In this document: one piece after another, positions 33,626 through 40,618 of the stretch
Layout of the letters: the number at the start of each line of letters is the position of its first letter
Position numbering within the stretch: the first letter of the stretch is position 1
Source: Candidatus Nanoarchaeia archaeon
GTDB lineage: Archaea; Nanobdellota; Nanobdellia; Woesearchaeales; SKIA01
Direction: 5' to 3'
DNA: 64,000 nt
Assembly (NCBI GenBank): GCA_028279685.1
Contig: JANQNG010000036.1
Location: 1 to 64,000, forward strand
Program-made: the position numbers and the translations under genes
Notes under the pieces: model-generated
What the model saw: only the letters and a program-made list of their open reading frames with translations
Told to the model about the DNA's origin: nothing
Database searches by the model: none

Positions 33626-35048
33626 CAACACCCAAGGGCTTCAGTTGTACGACTAGATTTCCTATGCCTGCTTCGTGGCTAACTTTGACTACTTCATCTA
33701 CGTCTTTGTATACTCCAGGTGCTTCTTCAGAAATACCTTTCCATGATGCTGCTTTGATGAAAATCTTTTGCTTTTCTAATTCGTTTTTTACAGTCTCTCC
33801 GCGGAATTCTTTTTTAGCTTGGAATCTTGACATCAGTCTTCCAGCACCATGCGCGGTAGAACCAAACGTTTCTTTCATAGCAGTTTTAGTACCAACTAAA
33901 ACATACGATGATGTACCCATGCTTCCTGGAATAAGAATTGGCTGACCAACTTTTCTGAATTTTTCAGGAACTTCTTCTCTATCTGGGCCGAAAGCTCTTG
34001 TAGCTCCTTTTCTATGGACCCAGACTTTTTCTTTTTTGCCTTCAATTACATGCTCTTCAACTTTTGCGATATTATGAGCAACATCATAAAGAGTTGTAAG
34101 TGTAACGTCATCGCCAAGCACTCTTCGGAATGCTTTTCTTACTTGATGTCCTATTATATGACGATTAGCCCATGCAAAATTTGCAGAAGCGCACATAGCT
34201 CCAAAATATTCGTTAGCAATCTTGCTTCCTGACGGTGCGTAAATTAAATCTTTTTCAGGCAACGCTTCCATAATATCAGGGTAAGCATCTTCCATTCTTC
34301 TCAGATAATCAGAGCACACTTGATGACCTAGACCTCTTGAACCACAATGGATCATCACCACAATCTGATCTTTATCAATAAAGCCAAATACTTTGGCTGT
34401 TTTTTCATCAAAGATTTTTTCAACCGTCTGCACTTCTAGGAAATGATTTCCTGCACCTAACGTTCCTAGTTGCTTTCTTCCTCGGGATCTTGCTTTTTGT
34501 GAAACAAACTCAGGTTTTGCACCAGGCATGGTGCCATTTTCTTCACAATTTTCTAGATCTTCTTCAACACCATAACCGTTTTCAACACACCATTTTGCGC
34601 CATTGAGCAAAACATCATGCAATTGATCATCATCTAGCCTGATTAATGATTGGCTTCCCACTCCTGGAGGAATCATTCGGAACATCACTTCAAGCAATTC
34701 TTTTATTTTTGGTTCTACATCTTTCTTTGTTAAATTTGTTGTCAATAATCGTACTCCACAATTGATATCGAAGCCAATTCCGCCTGGACTTATACATCCA
34801 TCATCGCAGCTTATGGCTGCAACGCCACCAATACTAAATCCATAACCTTGGTGAGCATCAGGCATCATTAAGCTCTTTCCTTTTACGCCAGGTAGTGTTG
34901 AGGCATTGACTCCTTGCTCTAAGCATTTATCTTTTTGCATATGTTTCATTAATTTTTCAGAAGCGTAAATTTTTACTGGTAGTTCTTTGCCATCTTTTTC
35001 AACTGTATATGAATAATCGTTTAGTTTTTTTGCTTTTAGTTCACTCAT
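33615..35048 (-). CDS. rtcB: tRNA-splicing ligase RtcB
   Basis: A 477-residue GTP- and Mn-dependent RNA ligase that joins 2',3'-cyclic phosphate and 5'-OH ends after tRNA intron removal. Metal and catalytic motifs include GIGFDINCGVRLL (Cys), GAGNHFLEVQ, MIHCGSRGLGHQV and HGAGRLMSR (His that becomes guanylylated). Length is normal; no intein is present, although archaeal rtcB often carries one. GGTGAT lies just before the ATG at 35048. Archease is encoded 12 nt upstream, forming the usual activation pair. Intron-containing tRNA-Leu genes lie 3 kb away. Confidence 0.96.
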   Translation of the reverse strand: MSELKAKKLNDYSYTVEKDGKELPVKIYASEKLMKHMQKDKCLEQGVNASTLPGVKGKSLMMPDAHQGYGFSIGGVAAISCDDGCISPGGIGFDINCGVRLLTTNLTKKDVEPKIKELLEVMFRMIPPGVGSQSLIRLDDDQLHDVLLNGAKWCVENGYGVEEDLENCEENGTMPGAKPEFVSQKARSRGRKQLGTLGAGNHFLEVQTVEKIFDEKTAKVFGFIDKDQIVVMIHCGSRGLGHQVCSDYLRRMEDAYPDIMEALPEKDLIYAPSGSKIANEYFGAMCASANFAWANRHIIGHQVRKAFRRVLGDDVTLTTLYDVAHNIAKVEEHVIEGKKEKVWVHRKGATRAFGPDREEVPEKFRKVGQPILIPGSMGTSSYVLVGTKTAMKETFGSTAHGAGRLMSRFQAKKEFRGETVKNELEKQKIFIKAASWKGISEEAPGVYKDVDEVVKVSHEAGIGNLVVQLKPLGVVKG

Positions 35049-35060
35049 AGGTATCACCTG

Positions 35061-35486
35061 TTATATGTCGACAACAACCTGGACCATAACGTTGTCTTTC
35101 TTTTCATCAATTTCCATCTCATTGTAGGTTACTGATTTGATATTTCCACTCACTTCGTATTTATTTGAAAATATATCTCCATTGAAAGTGCATTCTAAAT
35201 GAAACATTCCGTCATTTTCTCTGATTTCTAAATCAGTTATTTCATGAAGAAGAAATCCCTCACTATCGAGCAAGAATAGTAATTCATCAAGAAAATCATA
35301 GAGTAGTGTGGTTTTCTTCTTTGCTCTTACAATAAGTTCTTTTTCAGTTTTTCCTTTGATTTTTTTAGTATCGGTAAGAATATTGAATGTAGCGTATGCT
35401 GAATTCTTAAAAGCCTCAGCTAAGTCGTTCCCATAAGCCTTGAATTTAGCATCTGCAGTGTGTTCTAAGTATTCGTATGGTTTCAT
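35061..35486 (-). CDS. Archease, RtcB activator
   Basis: A 141-residue archease. YEYLEHTADAKFKAYG at the N-terminus holds the metal-binding Asp, FLDELLFLLDSEGFLL is the conserved helix, and the C-terminal IDEKKDNVMVQVVVDI completes the fold. It helps RtcB turn over by promoting guanylylation. It starts the archease-rtcB operon. A ATTTATAAGG-like box lies upstream. Confidence 0.94.
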   Translation of the reverse strand: MKPYEYLEHTADAKFKAYGNDLAEAFKNSAYATFNILTDTKKIKGKTEKELIVRAKKKTTLLYDFLDELLFLLDSEGFLLHEITDLEIRENDGMFHLECTFNGDIFSNKYEVSGNIKSVTYNEMEIDEKKDNVMVQVVVDI

Positions 35487-35535
35487 GAAAAAAATGAAAC
35501 TAGAAGGTATTTATAAGGATTGTGTGTTAACAAGG

Positions 35536-37230
35536 TTATGCAGACAGAAATCTAAGAAATCTACTTTCTCTAATGGATCTCCATCTATTGGATAATTGTC
35601 TCATCGTTTCAATAGTTTCAGGATCTATTTGATAGTAATTATTTTCAAGATCATTTGATTCTCTATTTTCTGGTTCCATAGATCTGGATGAATCACCAAG
35701 AGATCTCAGTATATCTGTAAGGCTATTCGTATGTTGGCTTTCTGAACCATGTGAGGGGATATTTTCTTCTTCTGTTTCTAAGTAATTTTCTTCTCTCTCT
35801 ATTACATCCCTCAGTGCATTACAACCTGCCTCTGCCATTCTTCTGTCTGTATAGTCAACATAAATATTACTATTAAGTTCTGTAAGTATTCCATCTCTAT
35901 GTAAACTGTCAAAATCAGGGTTGGTTATTACCAATCTATAACGTTCTCCAAGTCTATTTAATTGTGCAAGTCTTGCGTATGGATTCTCGCTAACATAATT
36001 GATTCTTGATTCTACATGATGAGGATTAAAAGTTGGATCTTCTAAACTAGGTTCTTCTTTAGGTATCATCTTGAGCACTCTTCTTAAAATATTATGAACT
36101 CTTTCAGAATCATCTTTGTATATATCTTTGTATTTGTTATACACTTTAATGAATGTTTTAATATCCTCTTCAGTCTCTAGTTTTTTTATGTTTGTAGAAT
36201 ATATATGAGAGAAGTCATTATCACGCAAACTCACTGAAAAGCCATCCCAACCCCGAAAATCAATATTAACTGAATTTGTTTCACTTTCAAGGATAGTAGA
36301 CCAAGACCAAAGACCCCATCCCTCTATTGAACTATAAAGACTAAACATTTTTGCTACTCCCTCTGGTTCATGCATAGCAAGCACTTCGTTCATATTCTTT
36401 TTCCCAGTTTGCCTTAACAGATTTTTTTTAGTCAATACGTCATCTGTTTTCACATTTTTAATATCTCCGTTAGCGACTAACATATCAAAGTCAAGATCTG
36501 TTTCAACTTCTCCTGTTGCAATTCCTTCAAGCATTTGATACGTTTCTTCTGAGCAATATTTGATAATGTGTGGTTTTAATGTTCTGATCACTGAAGTGAA
36601 ATACTCTTGAAGGCTTACAATTCCTTTGTTTGTAGTTATTTCTGTATCTCTTCCATGCATTAAAACATCATGAATCATTTCATCAAAAAATAGTCGTTCA
36701 GCTTTACTAAGTAATACATGTTCTGAATCATCAACTTCATATTCGAAATCTGAAAAACTCAATTCTCCTTTGGAAAGCGCAGTACATGCAGCAATCCCTA
36801 TGGCACTGCCTCCAACAAGTCCTTCGAGTGAACTGATATTTCCTGTCGCTATTTCTATTCTACTTCCCTTTTCGTCAAATCCAACATTTGCATTTTCTCT
36901 TCCAAAAACAAGATAGAACGCAGGCCCTAACACTATGGTAAATTCATATTTGTCAATTCCTTTTTCAGTGAAATTAAAATGATTATTTGCGAATATGGCT
37001 TCTCCATCTCTGGAAATCTCTATCATTCTTGCCTTATCTGCCATAACGGCTTTGTATAGTTGATGGGCAGAATCTCTTCCTTCTTTAGAAGTTACAGGAA
37101 CTAGTGCAGTGTTGATTTCAGATAAGCCACCATCTTGATAGGTTCGTCCTCCGCTAGGAAGCCATGTATCTTCGACACACATACCTATATCTGCTTCCTG
37201 TTCAACTCCGCAAAAATATCCCTCAATCAT
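35536..37230 (-). CDS. Divergent carboxylate-amine ligase-like protein (Dop/PafA resemblance)
   Basis: A 564-residue protein. The start, GYFCGVEQEADIG with E10 and E12, then LPSGGRTYQDGGLSEINT (about 24-41), resembles the opening of Pup ligase PafA and deamidase Dop (a G-E-E strand, then NGGRxYxDxxHxEY). An AFYLVF...GSRIEIATGN...GGSAIGIAACTAL middle region may match later parts of that glutamine-synthetase fold. The last ~100 residues are Ser/Glu/Asn-rich and probably disordered. No Pup or proteasome gene is visible. A leaderless promoter (TTTATATAAT) precedes it. I hold this assignment as a hypothesis; another GS-fold ligase is possible. Confidence 0.45.
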   Translation of the reverse strand: MIEGYFCGVEQEADIGMCVEDTWLPSGGRTYQDGGLSEINTALVPVTSKEGRDSAHQLYKAVMADKARMIEISRDGEAIFANNHFNFTEKGIDKYEFTIVLGPAFYLVFGRENANVGFDEKGSRIEIATGNISSLEGLVGGSAIGIAACTALSKGELSFSDFEYEVDDSEHVLLSKAERLFFDEMIHDVLMHGRDTEITTNKGIVSLQEYFTSVIRTLKPHIIKYCSEETYQMLEGIATGEVETDLDFDMLVANGDIKNVKTDDVLTKKNLLRQTGKKNMNEVLAMHEPEGVAKMFSLYSSIEGWGLWSWSTILESETNSVNIDFRGWDGFSVSLRDNDFSHIYSTNIKKLETEEDIKTFIKVYNKYKDIYKDDSERVHNILRRVLKMIPKEEPSLEDPTFNPHHVESRINYVSENPYARLAQLNRLGERYRLVITNPDFDSLHRDGILTELNSNIYVDYTDRRMAEAGCNALRDVIEREENYLETEEENIPSHGSESQHTNSLTDILRSLGDSSRSMEPENRESNDLENNYYQIDPETIETMRQLSNRWRSIRESRFLRFLSA

Positions 37231-37339
37231 AACAACTTAACAGTAATAATATTATATAAATCTTTCTATTTTAATCACTAGTAAGTTGTAAAAAATAAAT
37301 ATTTTCAATATAGAAAATATCTGTTTTTTGAAAAAATAG

Positions 37340-37825
37340 CTATTTGGATGATTCAAAGTTTCTATGATGTAATCTATTTCTTCTTTCTGATGCTTTATTT
37401 CCATTAGTATCTTGGTAAAGCATTTCCATTCTGTCAAATTGGAGAAAGTTTCCTACTCCTCTTGTTGCCCAAATTGCACCATTCAAAACTCGTTCAAGAT
37501 ATTCTTCTGTTAAATTAATAACATAACCATTAGCATAGGCTATTCTTCTATCAGGAATTGGTCTGTTGTATAAAGGATTACCTCTGTCACGATCTCTTAA
37601 ATCTAGCCAAAGTTGTTCAGATACTGGCTCAACTTCGAATTCTGTTTCTTTTACTAATCTAAGTTGAAGATATAATGGTTGAAGTATTTCTTTTCCTTCT
37701 TCATCACATTCTCCTGTTATCATTCCTCCTTCAGTTAATGATTCTAATGTTTTTCCCTGTCTAAGTAATTCAACATCTTCTTTGTAAATGCGAACTTGAA
37801 TATACACATCTGCTATCGAAAACAT
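37340..37825 (-). CDS. Soluble protein of unknown function next to ligase-like gene
   Basis: A 161-residue protein. Mixed alpha/beta composition, strands such as VYIQVRIYKED and LYLQLRLVKETEFEVEP, then a helical C-terminal part ending in a basic NKASERRNRLHHRN tail. No motif is recognised and no signal peptide is visible. TTTTATATATTC about 25 nt upstream suggests a leaderless transcript. It is transcribed toward, and 109 nt ahead of, the Dop/PafA-like gene, which has its own promoter. A functional link is possible from position only. Confidence 0.5.
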   Translation of the reverse strand: MFSIADVYIQVRIYKEDVELLRQGKTLESLTEGGMITGECDEEGKEILQPLYLQLRLVKETEFEVEPVSEQLWLDLRDRDRGNPLYNRPIPDRRIAYANGYVINLTEEYLERVLNGAIWATRGVGNFLQFDRMEMLYQDTNGNKASERRNRLHHRNFESSK

Positions 37826-37882
37826 AATCTTGGAAATGACTCAGAATATATAAAATAGAATGAGGAGGACGTGCTTGCCCAC

Positions 37883-37951
37883 ATAAGGCAATTCCACTTC
37901 GTTCCATTGCCTTATCAACCTTCGGGCTATTCAACTCTTTGAGTTGAATAG
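37883..37951. repeat. Two perfect hairpins downstream of tRNA-Leu(GAG)
   Basis: ATAAGGCAAT (37883-37892) pairs with ATTGCCTTAT (37906-37915), and CTATTCAACTC (37927-37937) pairs with GAGTTGAATAG (37941-37951) across three T. The second hairpin has a counterpart on the other side of the tRNA pair. They may be tRNA processing, termination or site-specific elements. Confidence 0.5.
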
Positions 37952-37979
37952 ACCTATTTTACCAGATTTTAGAATAAAT

Positions 37980-38082
37980 GAGAGGGACGGGGTTCGAACC
38001 CGCGCAGACACTAAGCCACTAGGCCCTCAACCTAGCCCGTCTAGTCCATCAGATGATGTTTGACCACTCCGGCACCCCCTCA
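37980..38082 (-). tRNA. tRNA-Leu(GAG) with predicted 19-nt D-loop intron
   Basis: Acceptor GAGGGGG pairs with CCCTCTC, the anticodon arm is CTAGG-TTGAGGG-CCTAG with anticodon GAG, there is a long Leu-type variable arm, and the T-arm is GCGGG-TTCGAAC-CCCGT. Between GTCAA and ACGGG of the D-arm lie 19 extra bases (38044-38062), absent from the neighbouring tRNA-Leu. They fold with flanking exon as a bulge-helix-bulge: GGTC/GACT four-pair helix, bulges AAA and AGA, and a CATC/GATG hairpin. After splicing, the D-arm equals that of the neighbour. The base after the acceptor is C, whereas archaeal tRNA-Leu normally has A73; no CCA is encoded in register. Confidence 0.85.
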
Positions 38083-38187
38083 CGAATTCAATGAAAAGAA
38101 CCTATGATTAATTTAAAAATATTATCAAAGAAATAAAAATGATTGGCAGGGGCTAGTCTGCCACGCTTACGCGTCTTCGTTGCTAAC

Positions 38188-38331
38188 TGAGGGGGAAGGG
38201 ACTTTCGTACATGGTCGATGACCAATGCGTTCGAACCCTCGTAGGCACTAAGCCACTGGAGTTTTTCGATGAGCACTAAATTGTGCTCTGGCACCTAAAT
38301 CCAGCCCGTTTGACCACTCCGGCACCCCCTC
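38188..38331 (-). tRNA. tRNA-Leu(TAG) with two predicted introns
   Basis: Acceptor GAGGGGG/CCCCCTC with A73, D-arm CCGGAGTGGTCAAACGG, anticodon stem CTGGA/TCCAG with anticodon TAG. Intron 1 is 38262-38293 (32 nt) at the canonical 37/38 site, with an inner GAGCAC/GTGCTC hairpin and a near-standard bulge-helix-bulge. Intron 2 is 38202-38229 (28 nt) in the T-loop between positions 59 and 60. There the exon TTCG pairs with intron CGAA as a perfect 4-bp central helix, with 3-nt bulges on each side and an inner TGGTC/GACCA hairpin. Without both introns the gene gives a standard type II tRNA. Confidence 0.88.
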
Positions 38332-38357
38332 ATTAAGGGTCCTGAAGCACGTTTGGG

Positions 38358-38410
38358 CTATTCGACCTTGTGTCGAATAGACCTCCTGATGATAAACTCT
38401 GAGAGTTTAT
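38358..38410. repeat. Two perfect hairpins upstream of tRNA-Leu(TAG)
   Basis: CTATTCGAC (38358-38366) pairs with GTCGAATAG (38372-38380), and ATAAACTC (38392-38399) pairs with GAGTTTAT (38403-38410). The first has the same surrounding bases (GGGCTATTC...GAATAGACCT) as the hairpin on the other side of the tRNA pair, with one arm base changed A to G and its partner T to C, a compensated change. Confidence 0.5.
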
Positions 38411-38479
38411 GACTGCTCCAGCACACCTTCATACAAGGTTGCTTAAGTGTAAGAAATAATATTGATTTAAAAAGATATT

Positions 38480-39085
38480 CTAATACCAATCTTTGACTAT
38501 ACTAGAAATCTTTTGCTTAGCTTCTTCAAGAGTTTTTGGAGTTTCTTCAGGATGCATATTAAGACCTCCTGCAGTTACAGTCTTAACATCACTAAAGCCC
38601 ATAAAGGTGAATTCTGCTTCAGCTAGAGGATGTACAAAATCATAACCTTTTGTAGAACCTTCATACTTTCCTCCAGAAGTTGTTAATATCAATGCTTTTT
38701 TTCCTTTCATTAAACCTATAAATCCATTAGCACCCATATCCCATGTTTCACCTTTCAGCATAACAGAATCAAAGTAAGCCTTCACAATTGCAGGTAAAGA
38801 AAAATTATACATAGGAAATGCCATTGCAACAACATCTGCTTCTTTAAATTGTTTTGTCATGGAATCCATTTTAGCAAGAAGTTTTGTTTCACTATTTTCT
38901 AATTGCTCTCCACCATAATTTCTCTTATAATATACCATAAGATTTTCTTTCACAAACATATCAGGAACAGTTTTAGTTAAGTCAAGCACTTCAACATCTT
39001 CAACTTGTGAGAGAAAATGATCAGCAAGCTTCTTCGTATTAGATCGTTCACCTCTTCCCGTGAATTGAACAAGGAGCGTCTTCAT
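38480..39085 (-). CDS. FMN-dependent NADH-azoreductase/NAD(P)H quinone oxidoreductase
   Basis: A 201-residue flavodoxin-fold enzyme. FTGRGERSNTKKLADHF at the start binds FMN phosphate, AFPMYNFSLPAIVKAYFDSVM is the AzoR/NQO signature, and LILTTSGGKYEGS is the second FMN loop. It reduces quinones or azo compounds by two-electron transfer, probably against redox stress. GAGGTGATAACT precedes the ATG at 39085. Family members are about 200 residues. Single gene with repeat copy E upstream. Confidence 0.88.
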   Translation of the reverse strand: MKTLLVQFTGRGERSNTKKLADHFLSQVEDVEVLDLTKTVPDMFVKENLMVYYKRNYGGEQLENSETKLLAKMDSMTKQFKEADVVAMAFPMYNFSLPAIVKAYFDSVMLKGETWDMGANGFIGLMKGKKALILTTSGGKYEGSTKGYDFVHPLAEAEFTFMGFSDVKTVTAGGLNMHPEETPKTLEEAKQKISSIVKDWY

Positions 39086-39137
39086 AGTTATCACCTCACC
39101 CTAATCACTTAACGATAGTTTATAAGAGTTGTGAATT

Positions 39138-39233
39138 GGTATTGCTGCGGCGCTTATCAATAATCTCCTCTATAATTTCTTCAATTATACTTCTTCGAAA
39201 TGCGCGTGTTTCTCGCGCCAAGGTAGCAATACC
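39138..39233. repeat. ~96-bp palindromic intergenic repeat, copy E
   Basis: Arms GGTATTGCT (39138-39146) and AGCAATACC (39225-39233) pair perfectly, and pairing continues through GGCGC/GCGCC after a 3-nt offset. The inner signature (rc) AAGCGC and the TACTTC segment match the family more weakly than copies A to C. It lies in the divergent gap between the azoreductase and the pilus locus. Confidence 0.55.
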
Positions 39234-39293
39234 TTATTTTTTTCTAAATCGGCGTGAGATTAACTTTATATATGGATAGGTCGTGAAATATCT

Positions 39294-39704
39294 ATGAAGA
39301 GGTGTGGTCAGGTCAGTATGGAATACATGTTAGTGATAGGTTTCTCGTTGTTGTTATTCCTGCCAGTGTTGCTCATCTATGGATTTGAAAGAGAACATCT
39401 TGTGCATAACGTGAATATGCAACAAGCAAATGAAATTATTAGAAAAATGATCGATACGACAGAAACAGTCTATTATATGGGTGCTCCATCGAAAATGACG
39501 ATCAAAGCATATATTCCTCGCAATGTTGTGGCAGTAAATATTACTGATAACGAAATTATTTTTTTTATCAAGCATCAAAATATCATTTCAGAAGCAGTAG
39601 GATATAGTGAGATCAACATGTCAGGGTCAATCACCTCTCGACCAGGTATACATCGTATTGCTGTTGAAGCAACAGATCAAGGAGTTATCATCAGCTCTGA
39701 TTAG
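39294..39704 (+). CDS. Type IV pilin-like protein 1
   Basis: A 136-residue protein with a class III signal peptide: MKRCG then QVSMEYMLVIGFSLLLFL, with cleavage expected after G5 and the conserved Glu at mature position 5. The hydrophobic helix is followed by a beta-rich extracellular domain. It is processed by the prepilin peptidase (PibD/EppA type), whose gene is not in the window. It is the first gene of a ten-gene pilus locus; TTTATATATGG about 25 nt upstream is the likely promoter for the set. Confidence 0.85.
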   Translation: MKRCGQVSMEYMLVIGFSLLLFLPVLLIYGFEREHLVHNVNMQQANEIIRKMIDTTETVYYMGAPSKMTIKAYIPRNVVAVNITDNEIIFFIKHQNIISEAVGYSEINMSGSITSRPGIHRIAVEATDQGVIISSD

Positions 39705-39708
39705 GACC

Positions 39709-40104
39709 ATGGATTTCAAAAAACAAGCTCAAGTATCGAATGAGTTCATCATCCTTTTAGGAATAGTAATCATCACTATGATGGTGTTTCTTCATAGTAT
39801 ATCTGAAAACATATCGGGCCTTGCCGATACGAAAGAATATCTTGCAGTACGTGATTTAGGATTTTCGTTACAGACTGAATTTTTGATAGCACAGCAAGTT
39901 AATGACGGATATGTCAGAACATTTGATGTCCCTGATTCATATCACACATTCGATTATGATATTACTATAGAGCAAGAATATTTAATTCTCACTTCAGTAA
40001 AAAACAGTATTGAACATGTCTTCTTCATCCCAGAAGTCAATGGGGTAATTCAGAAAGGAGAAAACACCATCAACAAAACAGGAGGTGTGATCTATCTCAA
40101 CTAA
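39709..40104 (+). CDS. Type IV pilin-like protein 2
   Basis: A 131-residue protein. Class III signal MDFKKQA then QVSNEFIILLGIVIITMM, with the conserved Glu after the cleavage site. One hydrophobic helix is followed by a beta-rich domain. The start at 39709 lies 4 nt after the stop of the preceding pilin; a GGACC weak site lies before it. It is most likely a minor pilin or initiation subunit of the same fibre. The end overlaps the signal region of the next pilin. Confidence 0.82.
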   Translation: MDFKKQAQVSNEFIILLGIVIITMMVFLHSISENISGLADTKEYLAVRDLGFSLQTEFLIAQQVNDGYVRTFDVPDSYHTFDYDITIEQEYLILTSVKNSIEHVFFIPEVNGVIQKGENTINKTGGVIYLN

Positions 40105-40618
40105 AGGACAAGCCTGGCACATGGATTTTATCTTTGCGATGATTATTTTTAGTATTTGTGCTGTTATTTTCTTTTCTTATCTCCCCAACGTGCAGAAGCA
40201 AGAGTTTGACTTGATGAATATGGTGCACTTTGATGGTCAGATGATTGCGGAATCGCTTGTTTTTCCAGGATACCCTGAAGATTGGACACCAACCACCGTC
40301 AAGTATATAGGCATTGTCGATGGGGGTAGTGATATTAATCAAACAAAACTTAGGCACTTCGATAATCTTTCAAGAACAGATTACTTGAAGACAAAGACAT
40401 TGCTTAATGTGCGTTCTGATTTTATTATTTTCTTCAAAGAAATAAATGGACTCTATCGCAATCTCTCAGGAATTTCATATATTGGTAAGGAAGTAGAAGG
40501 TATTACGCCATTAGGTATTAACACTACTGCACTTTCACCTACAACGCTAACGAAGTATGTGAGAATTCTTGTCTATGAAAATACACCTATAGAAATGGAG
40601 GTATACACGTGGCAATGA
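40094..40618 (+). CDS. Type IV pilin-like protein 3 (possible ATC start)
   Basis: About 175 residues. The frame reads STKGQAWHMDFIFAMIIFS from just upstream of the first ATG (40121), which restores a class III signal, KG|QAWHMDFIFAMIIF. Starting at the ATG would remove the KG cleavage motif. No ATG, GTG or TTG lies upstream in frame; an ATC at 40094 stands 6 nt after GGAGGTG at 40081-40087, a normal spacing. The start is therefore ATC by inference. The secreted part contains N-x-S/T sequons. The end overlaps the next gene by 10 bp. Confidence 0.75.
   Translation: MSTKGQAWHMDFIFAMIIFSICAVIFFSYLPNVQKQEFDLMNMVHFDGQMIAESLVFPGYPEDWTPTTVKYIGIVDGGSDINQTKLRHFDNLSRTDYLKTKTLLNVRSDFIIFFKEINGLYRNLSGISYIGKEVEGITPLGINTTALSPTTLTKYVRILVYENTPIEMEVYTWQ

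Noticed and set aside
33615-35048. Intein in RtcB
   Set aside because: Archaeal rtcB often carries an intein, but the 477-residue length and continuous motif order show none here.
38202-38229. The tRNA-Leu(TAG) gene as a decayed pseudogene with a broken T-arm
   Set aside because: The extra bases form a perfect bulge-helix-bulge, and their removal restores a normal T-arm and A73, so an intron explains them better.
39607-39708. N-terminal extension of pilin 2 from an upstream ATG
   Set aside because: It would bury the class III signal after 34 unrelated residues. The ATG at 39709 places the signal at the start.
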